Under the pieces are notes generated by a model. It saw nothing but the letters and a program-made list of their open reading frames with translations. It was not told the origin of the DNA and searched no databases. A stretch of DNA of 64,000 nt from positions 100,607-164,606 of the forward strand of contig BGKB01000166.1 in NCBI GenBank assembly GCA_003116975.1. Reading direction: 5' to 3'. This document shows positions 27,841 to 36,028 of this stretch, piece by piece; position 1 is the first letter of the stretch, and every line of letters starts with the position of its first letter. The DNA is from Aurantiochytrium sp. KH105 (taxonomy: Eukaryota; Sar; Bigyra; Thraustochytrida; Thraustochytriidae). A program made the position numbers and the translations under genes.

Positions 27841-30405
27841 CTAGCGACGCCAACGCGTTGCCTCAATCTCGAGCTCGCGCACGCGCTCCGCAAGCTTGCG
27901 GTTAGCAAAACGTTGCTGCTCGAGATGCTCATCCTTTTCAGTGAGCTGCTCTGTGAGCGAGTTCGCAAGCTGGTAGACACGAGCGAGCTGTCGGCGATCT
28001 GCACGATTGAGAGAAAGCTTGCTCAGATCAAAGGGGCCATTCATGGCGCCGTCCAGGGCATCGCTGGATCCCATCGGTTTGGACATGCCGTCCTTGGCGG
28101 CGCGGGCCGCGAAAGAAACGCGGCGGCCAAAAAGAGACCCTCCCTTACCAGGTTCGCTGTTTGCGCGTGTCACGGGTGCTTCGTGGGAACCACCAGCCGA
28201 AGCTCCCGTGGCCCCCGCCGCACCTCGTGCCGGTCCGTGCATATGATGATCCATGGCAGCGCGAAGACTCGCGTTTTCGCTCAAGAGATCCTGTTTCTCC
28301 GCCTCGCGGGAGCGCAGCTGCGTCCGCGTGGAGTCCGCATGCCGAATGTAGTCCTCCATGTCCATGAGAGAATCGAGGCCGGCAAGCTGGACGATTCTAT
28401 TTACATCCTTGACGAGACTGTCGAACTTGGCCTTGATCGCCTTGTTACGCGCAGTTCCGACCTCGACACGATCTTGCAAGCCCCGCGCCACAGCCTCGGA
28501 CTCGACACGAAGGTTGATTTGCGCCTGCAGCGAAGCTTGCAAGTCAAAAGCCTGCTGTTCCGTATTGCGGGCCATGAGCTCGAGGTCGCGAATGCGTTGG
28601 GCCTGTTTCTCCTCGCGCTGCTGTGCGTCCTTGAGGTCGTACTCGAGCGTGGCAATGCGCTGTGCCTGCTCGGCAGCGTGCGTGCGGGCCACGTCGGCCG
28701 CGATACTTGCGCTGTCCAGGCGCTCCTGGTATGTAACAATTGAAGCTTGCGCCGAGGCTTCGCGCGCAGTGAGCGCGGCAATCTGCTTCTGAGCTTGTGC
28801 CAGCTCTTGACGAAGTCGCTCGCTCTCTTTTGTCAGATCGGACACTTGCGCAAGAGACTTGCCAGTCTCGGCGACATATCGCATGCTCTCACGCTGCGTG
28901 CTCGACTTGAGGTCCTCCACTTGCTCGCGCAAATCACGAATGAGAGCATCCTTGTACGCTGACTCGCGGTCGAGCCGCGAGATCTCTGCCGCCAGACCCT
29001 GCGCAGACGAAGGCAAGGCACGCGTTGAACGTGCGGCCACAGCTGTGCCCGATGACTGTGACGAGGAAGCCGAAGATGCAGCCTCTGTGTCCTCTTCTTC
29101 GGCGCCCTCTTGATCATCGGCGGGGGAGTCGGGCGACTTTCCTCCTGCCGATGCAGCAGCAGCAGCAGCTGCTGCTGCTGCTGCTGCGGTGGGCACCTCC
29201 GGCAAGGAGAGGGAGCGCTCCGGGACGTCATCGTCAACAGTGGCATCACTTTCTTCGTCCGAGGTGGACGCCTCGATGGCGTCGTCAAGGTCACTGGCCA
29301 TGAGGACCTTGACATCGGCCGTGGGCGCAAGATAGCGCTGGAGGCCGAGCACGAGGACATTGCGCGCGTCGGGGCTGCCGCCGAGCGTGAGGTCGACATG
29401 TTGGCCCGCGCCGTCCTGCTGCAGCACCTTGGCGAGACGTAGCCTGCGTGGGTGCGCATCGTCTAGCACCACCTCAAGGTGCGAGATCTCGCTGGGCTCG
29501 TACGTGAAGACCGGATGAAGACCACCTGCGCCCGCGCTTGAGAAAGCGGTGATGCGCTCTATCTGGCCGTCGGCAGAGGGCGCAAGGTCGAGCACCACCC
29601 CGTCGGCCACGAACCCCCCGTCGTCGACATGGGCTGGCCAGACAGCACGCGGGCCATTAAATTGGCTTTCGAGTTCGCGCTCAACAGACTTGCTGGCCTG
29701 CAGCGGGCCCCTTTGCGCGTAGAACCGCTTCTCGGGCGCGAAACGCGGCCAGGCCTCGACCTGGACGCAGCAGCCAAGGTCCAAGGCGGTGGGCTGATAG
29801 AATCCGGCCGAAGGTGAGGCGAGTTTCTTGGCACGTGCACCAGAGGCATCAAGACGCCACCAGCGGAGACGAATGAACTCGGAGTCTTCCACAGTGCCGA
29901 GCAGCTGGCCGTCCAGGACGGTGCAGAGCGTTCCGCTCTCTTCATCGAGCGTCAGTTTGGAGAGTCGCATCTCCACGGCCTCGCGACGCGCCTTGGCGTA
30001 GTCCGAGGGTGCTGCTGCCGAGGGTCCCCGGGCACGCGGAGCGTGCTCTTGAGGCTGCTGCTGCGCTTTGCGTTGCAGAGGCCTCGAGCGAAAGCCGCCA
30101 AGCTTGCCAGGGAGAATGTTCCACACCGTGCCCGTGGACGACGGCCGCTGCCTCGTCGCGGCATTGGCGACTCCTGACGCGTTTGCCTCGGACGCGGTCA
30201 GCGTGCCGGTGGCGACTGCCGCGCCGGCCGTCGAGGGCTGCTGTTGCTGCTCCTGCTGCTCCTGCTGCGCGGCGAAGATGCGCTGCAGCTGCTGCTGGAA
30301 CTTCTCCGCGTCGCGCGCCGCGTCGCGCGCGGCCTCGCTCTCCTTCTGCGTCGAGACGGCCACCCTCTCGCCCTGCGGCGTCTCGCTGTCGGCGTCGGTC
30401 AGCAT
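27841..30405 (-). CDS. Coiled-coil protein with AIR9-like (A9/Ig-like) domains
   Basis: 854 residues from the ATG at 30405; the open frame upstream begins with GTG. The N-terminal ~110 residues are Gln/Ala-rich. A globular region then has the pattern FIRLRWWRLD...YQPTALDLGCCVQVEAWPR, resembling the A9 Ig-like repeat of AIR9 microtubule-associated proteins. A second related region ends at VLVLGLQRYLAP. A run of 13 alanines and an acidic linker follow, then ~400 residues of coiled coil (ISRLDRESAYKDALIRDLRE onward). AIR9 resemblance is by pattern only. Cytoskeletal scaffolding is inferred. Confidence 0.75.
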   Translation of the reverse strand: MLTDADSETPQGERVAVSTQKESEAARDAARDAEKFQQQLQRIFAAQQEQQEQQQQPSTAGAAVATGTLTASEANASGVANAATRQRPSSTGTVWNILPGKLGGFRSRPLQRKAQQQPQEHAPRARGPSAAAPSDYAKARREAVEMRLSKLTLDEESGTLCTVLDGQLLGTVEDSEFIRLRWWRLDASGARAKKLASPSAGFYQPTALDLGCCVQVEAWPRFAPEKRFYAQRGPLQASKSVERELESQFNGPRAVWPAHVDDGGFVADGVVLDLAPSADGQIERITAFSSAGAGGLHPVFTYEPSEISHLEVVLDDAHPRRLRLAKVLQQDGAGQHVDLTLGGSPDARNVLVLGLQRYLAPTADVKVLMASDLDDAIEASTSDEESDATVDDDVPERSLSLPEVPTAAAAAAAAAAAASAGGKSPDSPADDQEGAEEEDTEAASSASSSQSSGTAVAARSTRALPSSAQGLAAEISRLDRESAYKDALIRDLREQVEDLKSSTQRESMRYVAETGKSLAQVSDLTKESERLRQELAQAQKQIAALTAREASAQASIVTYQERLDSASIAADVARTHAAEQAQRIATLEYDLKDAQQREEKQAQRIRDLELMARNTEQQAFDLQASLQAQINLRVESEAVARGLQDRVEVGTARNKAIKAKFDSLVKDVNRIVQLAGLDSLMDMEDYIRHADSTRTQLRSREAEKQDLLSENASLRAAMDHHMHGPARGAAGATGASAGGSHEAPVTRANSEPGKGGSLFGRRVSFAARAAKDGMSKPMGSSDALDGAMNGPFDLSKLSLNRADRRQLARVYQLANSLTEQLTEKDEHLEQQRFANRKLAERVRELEIEATRWRR

Positions 30406-33135
30406 GGCCTCGCCAATATGTAGGTAGGTAGGTAGGTAAAAGGCCTTTCGCGCACCTCCGTTCCGCTCCGCTCTGCTCCGCTCCACGCTGCGCCGCGCCG
30501 CGCCGCGCCGCGCCGCGCTCGCCGGCCCTGCGCAGGCGCGCTGCCGCCGCTGCCTTCTCGCCGCGCTCGGACTCGCTCCTCGTCCGCCCTGCGCGCCCGC
30601 CTCGGTGCAAGTTGTGCACGCCGCGCAGGTCGTCCTGCTCGCGCCCGCGCTCCGCCGCGCCCGCCCGCGAGGCCGCGCGCGCCGCTGCTCGCGCGCCTGC
30701 TCGCGCGCCTCCGCGCCGCGCCCGCCGCGCCCGCCTCGCTCGCCTCGCTCGCCTCGCCTCGCGTCGCGTCGCGTCGCGTCGCGTCGCGTTCGAGGTCTGG
30801 CTTCGCGCGAACGCTCAGCGCGGGCAACGCAGAATTTGCATGCTGGGCGATGTTATTTTTAGGAGGAGAGACGCGGAGGAGAGGGGTGAGGAAAGGAGGG
30901 AGAGGAAGAGGAGATGAGATGATGAGCGTGTCGGAGAAGACAGACAGACACGCGCACGGAGACACCAGCCAGCTCGACCTCGCCCGCGCCGCAGCAGCTG
31001 CAGACGCCGCACGAGCGCGGCCCGGCGGCGGCGGCCGCGCGATGCAGCTGCGATGCAGCTGCGTGAGACGCCGCGGGCGAGCCAGGGCGGTTCGTGCCCC
31101 GCGCGCGCGGGATGTAGGGAAGGCGTTGCTCGGGAGGGGTGGACGTAGACGTATGTGTGAAGGTATGGATGTGTTTGGTGTGTATGCGTATACGTTCGAG
31201 CGGGTCACCGTGTTAAAGGAGAGGCTCGCGAAGCGCACACGCGCTGTCGCTCTCGCACGCGCGCGCGAGGGCGATGGGAGCGACGCCGGCCTGGACTCGC
31301 TGCTTTGCGTCCCAGGCCAAGGCTTGCTTGGCTTGGGCAGCCTTGGCCTGGCCTGGCCGAGATGTTGACGCCATGCACGTCGTGGCTGGGCACGGCGCCT
31401 GCGCGAGCAAGATGGTCGCCGCGTCGCCGCCTCGGCCTCCTCCCCAGCGCTCTTCCTGCAGCTGCAGCAGCTGCAGCTGCAGCTGCAACAAGCGAGCGAG
31501 CGGACAAGCGTGCGAGGTTCTTCTACCAAGCTGCTACACAGGTCTGGGATGAACGTCGCGGCGCGAGCAGCTGTGACACGACATAACGCACCTGCGCTCC
31601 AGCCCGGGCTCCTGTCGGGGCGGCGCCGCGGCAGCCTTCGACGCGGCCCTTCGATCGTGCGCTCGCCCGTTCGTTTGCTCGCGCGCGCGGCCGGGCGGCC
31701 ATGCTTGCAGCCTCGTCGCGCAGGCGGCCTTGACCCCGCCCGGGAAGCGCCAGACTTCTTGGCGGGGTCGTCATGCCTCCAGGCAGTGCAGGCCTTCCGA
31801 CTGGGTGCCTGCGCCGCCTACGCGTCCGCCCTCGCCATGGAAGACTTCGTGGACCACAGGCCGGCTGAGACGCTCTCGGGTTGAGCCTTCGAAAAGGTCG
31901 TTCGAGGCTTCGGTGTCAGCAACAGCTGCAGCGTGCGATGGCAATATGGAGGTCGACCCGCCATTATGATGGCAGGCGGGCAGCAGCACCGAGCAGACCC
32001 TCGTTGAGCAAGGACGACGTCGAGGACGAGCAAGGACGACGTCAAGGACGAGGAAGTTTCTGCAGAGAGGTAAACACGCGCCGGGGTGATGCCAGTGCCA
32101 CCGTGTCTCTCGGTTGGAAATTCTAATAACAACAAGTGGACGCAGTTTCAGACGCCTAACAGACGCCCGGATTTCAGAGCAGGCCGCAAAAAAGTTGACC
32201 ACGATGACGTGAATGAACAAGACTATCACGGCCTTCGACATGCTTCGAACATCCTTTTCCGGGGCAATTCCTCCTTACAAAGTTGCTCCATTGAGTAGAC
32301 GTCTTTTGCGCGCGATGGAAAACCTTGGCGAGACAAGAAGAAGAGAATGCGCGAAGGGCAGACGAGGGCCGAGAAAGATTATTTTGCGTTTTTGAGCGAG
32401 CATTTCGCTAACAGCATCATTCGCAGCCCGACTTTATCTTTCACCAGCCTCCTTGCCAATGCGCATTTGATCGCCGAGGTGAGAGATTTGAAGAATTTCA
32501 CACAGTCGTTGCGAGCCAGATCAGTGATTAGCTCTCGCTCTCGAAGATGCCATAGGCATTTCGAACGACAACATGACCTTTGGATTGCAACGTCTAGGAG
32601 GCAGCAGCTCTAGACAGACCCACATGCAGGAGTTTTAGTTGTTCAAGGTGCGGAGCATGCTGAACGTGCTCTCCTGATTCGAAAGAGCCGAAAAGCAGGC
32701 AAGTGGCTGGGTGGTCTTCGATTTAATCAAGTTGCAGCGACGCCAAGGGCCTTGGTCCACCATCTTTGCACTCTAACGCGCACAATGAGAACACACGCGC
32801 AAGGTCGCCAATGCGCTCGTTCCTTTACTTGAACCGCTTCGAAGAGAACGTTAAGACTGTGTACTATCGAGATAGAAAATACCAACCGTTGGAGCTCTTG
32901 TGGCTTGTTTGCCTTTTTTGCTGCCGAGCGGGCGGGCCGTCTCCTTTTTCGTGGAATCTATGCACTCAAGCAGCCCGCTGTTGCGCCACGAAACTTGGAT
33001 CTCTAGCCTGACCTGACGCAGTGGTAGTACACACATTTCTTCGTGCTAGCCTCCTAGCCTAAACGGTTTCGTGTGACGCGGGCGAGGAGCGAGCTGCCGA
33101 GCGCGCGAGCGTGCGAGCGAGCGAGCGGCGCCACC
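30406..33135. other. Largest region without a convincing gene
   Basis: 2.73 kb. 30420-30437 is (TAGG)n; 30480-30800 is extreme GC with (GCGTC)n at ~30760-30788; ~31459-31490 is a (CAGCTG)n-like run; 32006-32049 is a 22-base tandem repeat (gagcaaggacgacgtc(g/a)aggac twice). From ~31960 to 33060 GC content drops and short frames in different phases appear (32213-32395, 32347-32613), which could be remains of a gene or random. I found no RNA gene or intact mobile element. Confidence 0.5.
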
Positions 33136-34032
33136 ATGTCGACCGCGACGCTCGAGCGCGCGCGAGAGACGGCGCGCAGACTCCGCGAGCTACGCGCGTC
33201 GCCGCTGCTCCGGCCATACTGGCAGCGGCCAGAGACCAACTATGGCGTGTTTGAGCAGCCATTCGCAACCATGCCGGCCCCGCGCCAATGTCTGTGCGAC
33301 TGCGACTGCGGCTGCAAGGCATCGGCCCACAAGGACTCGGCCACGCAGACGTGGGTCGACGAAGGCACCCAAACTGCCTCTTTTCCCGTCCCTGTATGGG
33401 AGGAGGAGCCTCGGCAAGCAGCCGACAATCTCTCGTGCAGCCAAGACAGCGACAATGACGACAATGACGATAATGTGGAGAGCCCCGACAATCAAGATAG
33501 CGACAAGGTTGGCATGCGCAGGAGCTCAAAATCCAAGAAAGATCCAGTATCAAATGCTGCAGTCAGCCCCGTCGCACCAAATGATCGCCTCGATCCTCTG
33601 ACGCCCAAAAGGACAATTCCACACTGGTCAACGGAGAGCCTGCACGACAAGTCAATGCAACTGCCCGAGACCAGCACTCTGACGCTTCACCAGGCTGGTC
33701 ATAATGTGACACATCTTCGAGTATCGCCCAGTGGCTCGCTCGACATTGTCGTACGCGGCGCTGACACTTCAACAGCGAGTAACTCTCTCATCGTTACAGA
33801 ATCGCCCGTGGTGAAAAGGTCGCAGAAGAAATCGCGCTCGCAAGCCACGCGTCGCGGTCGATCAGCATCAAAGAGGGATAAAACAGCAAGTCTTGCGAAC
33901 CGACGCAGTCTCGACGATGACATCCCTCTTTCCAGCTTGGACTTTGCTTCAATCAGCGAGGAGGACCTTTTGCAGCTCGAAGTCGAGGTCTTGCGAAGAC
34001 ATGAACGTCTACGTAGGATCCTCGAGCGATAG
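33136..34032 (+). CDS. Disordered adaptor with tandem TQT (LC8-binding) motifs
   Basis: 298 residues; the ATG at 33136 has an ideal Kozak context (GCCACCATG). A short N-terminal helix is followed by CLCDCDCGC (five Cys in nine residues, 52-60). Then comes KDSATQTWVDEGTQT (66-80): KDSATQT is a textbook dynein light chain LC8 (DYNLL) recognition motif and GTQT is a second, nine residues later. The rest is disordered and acidic, then basic (KRSQKKSRSQATRRGRSASK). A C-terminal helix (SEEDLLQLEVEVLRRHERLR) may self-associate. Function beyond LC8 binding is unknown. Tandem with the VPS9 gene on the same strand. Confidence 0.75.
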   Translation: MSTATLERARETARRLRELRASPLLRPYWQRPETNYGVFEQPFATMPAPRQCLCDCDCGCKASAHKDSATQTWVDEGTQTASFPVPVWEEEPRQAADNLSCSQDSDNDDNDDNVESPDNQDSDKVGMRRSSKSKKDPVSNAAVSPVAPNDRLDPLTPKRTIPHWSTESLHDKSMQLPETSTLTLHQAGHNVTHLRVSPSGSLDIVVRGADTSTASNSLIVTESPVVKRSQKKSRSQATRRGRSASKRDKTASLANRRSLDDDIPLSSLDFASISEEDLLQLEVEVLRRHERLRRILER

Positions 34033-34454
34033 CCTAAACAAGGCTACGACGATGTTCCTCATTTATTTCTGTCTCTCTCTCTCTCTCTCTCTCTCTTTGT
34101 GTGTGTGCGCCCGTGCGAGAGTTCGCTAGCTTATTCCTTCATAAACATAGCACCCATGCAAGCTGTTGTTCCTATACCTATCATCAAAGGCTTGCATCGT
34201 TTGTACATTTATTTTCATTCTTCTTTTTCTTCTTCGACGTTTCTTGCCTCTCTTTCTGGGCAGCAGTCTTTACCCGCCTCCTCTTGTGGCCTCCGTCGTG
34301 GTCGCAAAGTTTCTTTCTCTTGATTGCTCTTGCTGCCATTTCCTTAAAGCTAGTATAAAGCAAAAGAGCGTTGAAGTGCACACGGAAATTGACCTTGAAC
34401 CAACTTGAACTTCAAAGAGCCAATTCCCGATCGCCAATTCCTCGTAAAAAAAGT
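34033..34454. other. Spacer with (TC)n and T-rich tracts
   Basis: 422 bases between two plus-strand genes. 34074-34098 is (CT)n followed by (TG)n. AT-rich afterwards. No gene. Confidence 0.6.
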
Positions 34455-35732
34455 ATGACGGAACCGGTCGTGGAAGCGGCCTTCGCGGCGCTTGCAGCGC
34501 CGCCCTCGCGTCGCAAGGCGCTGCTCAGGCCACCCGCCCCTCCCTTGCCGCCGCTGCACGCGTACCGTGAGCCCGGCGCGAGCATGGGGCACAAGTCTGA
34601 CGCGAGCACAAACATAAAGTCGGTCAAGGACAAGAGCAACACTGACAGCGACTGCGAGAACAACCAAGGCGTAAAGTGCGCAAAGCTCCGAATCTCAACA
34701 GAGGTACCAGCAACATCAACGACAACGACACGGTCCGCTCTCATTGCCAAGATCATTGGCGCCGAGGGAGCCGAGGAGGACGAAGAAACAAACCAGCTCT
34801 TCAACGCCGCCGGATTCGCCACGCGGCCCTTGACGCCAGAAACGCAATACGAGAGGGTCATCGAGCGCGAGCCTGCAGTTGGCGCCTTTGAACATTTTGT
34901 ACACACGCTCGAGAGTCCGCCACTAGGCGCCATCTACAAAGAAGTCAAGCTCTTCCTTGCGAGCCACAAACTCATTTGTGCGGAATGGGCTCGCGACGTA
35001 TCGCACACGCAGCCATCCGAAAAGACTGATCTTGCCCGCCAGCTGGACTCACGCACGGTCGATTTTCTAAAGTGCATGGACGAACAATTTGCGGCACACC
35101 CTTGCTTCGTTAACGCTTCCGACGAGACACTCGCCGCGCTGCGCGATGGGATGGAAAAGTACACTCTCTGCAGGATCCATGACCAAGTCTTTGCACAAGA
35201 TCCAGAAGAGGTGAGGCAGGCCCGCGATCTGCACGCAAGACTCGCAAGTCTGCGAGATGCCGTGACTTCCGATAGCCTGGGCGTCCCCAAGGTATGTCGT
35301 AGCGAAATGATGCTCGCACTCGTTCAGGAAGAGTTGCGGGCAATGTCGCAATATCCAGCTCCGGCTGACAAACTTCGCTGTGTAGTACGCGCGTGCAAAA
35401 TTGTCACCACTGCGTTGGATCGAAGTTGCAGAAGTGCGTCAGCGATATGGACACGATCGCGGCCGACAAAAGAAGCATCCCCCACGGGACCGGGCCTTGG
35501 CGCCGACGACTTCATGCCAGCATTCTTTTATGCGGTACTACATGCCGACCTCCCTTTTCTTTGGAATAACATCGAGTTCATTCGCAAATTTCGGAGTCCA
35601 CAGTGTCTTAAAATGTCGCATGCAGGCTACTGCTTTGTAACCTTGCAAGCCGCTATCAAATTCTTCGAGCGGGAATCGCTAGGAGGCACGGACTCCCCAG
35701 GGTCGCCGACGCATCTTCAGCGGGAAGAATGA
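34455..35732 (+). CDS. VPS9-domain protein (Rab5-family GEF)
   Basis: 425 residues from the ATG at 34455 (MTEPVVEAAF). The first ~130 residues are disordered. The rest is helical, ending in a VPS9 domain: GADDFMPAFFYAVLHADLP, then NNIEFIRKFRSP, then GYCFVTLQAAIKFFE. The Asp of ADDFMP and the Tyr of GYCF sit at the positions known to drive nucleotide release from Rab5 GTPases. Role: endosomal Rab5/Rab21-type activation. No RIN, ankyrin or ubiquitin-binding module is visible, so it resembles a minimal Rabex/Vps9-type factor. Convergent with transportin. Confidence 0.9.
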   Translation: MTEPVVEAAFAALAAPPSRRKALLRPPAPPLPPLHAYREPGASMGHKSDASTNIKSVKDKSNTDSDCENNQGVKCAKLRISTEVPATSTTTTRSALIAKIIGAEGAEEDEETNQLFNAAGFATRPLTPETQYERVIEREPAVGAFEHFVHTLESPPLGAIYKEVKLFLASHKLICAEWARDVSHTQPSEKTDLARQLDSRTVDFLKCMDEQFAAHPCFVNASDETLAALRDGMEKYTLCRIHDQVFAQDPEEVRQARDLHARLASLRDAVTSDSLGVPKVCRSEMMLALVQEELRAMSQYPAPADKLRCVVRACKIVTTALDRSCRSASAIWTRSRPTKEASPTGPGLGADDFMPAFFYAVLHADLPFLWNNIEFIRKFRSPQCLKMSHAGYCFVTLQAAIKFFERESLGGTDSPGSPTHLQREE

Positions 35733-36028
35733 GTGATTATTAGTATAAACAAGCTTTTGACAAACAAAAAAAGTCGTTTTCGATCCACAGCCTCCCGTGC
35801 TCTCTCAAGTCTTCCCCTTCAACAATGAGCACAGTGGAATAGTCTGCCGTAGACTTGCTTCGTGCCGGGCAATCGATCGCTGAATACGACAAGAGTGGCG
35901 AAAAAGACTTCTCCTCTCCTAACCTTCTTCCTTTGTTCTTTTTTTGAGTACGAAAAAGACAAACCAGGAGTCAAAGGATCAGAAAATTTGTACCATACCT
36001 CTATACGAAATTACCATGCAAAGATCCT

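Noticed and set aside
30399-31529. 376-residue minus-strand frame upstream of the AIR9-like gene
   Set aside because: Arg/Ala/Ser-rich in extreme-GC sequence; no domain and no good start.
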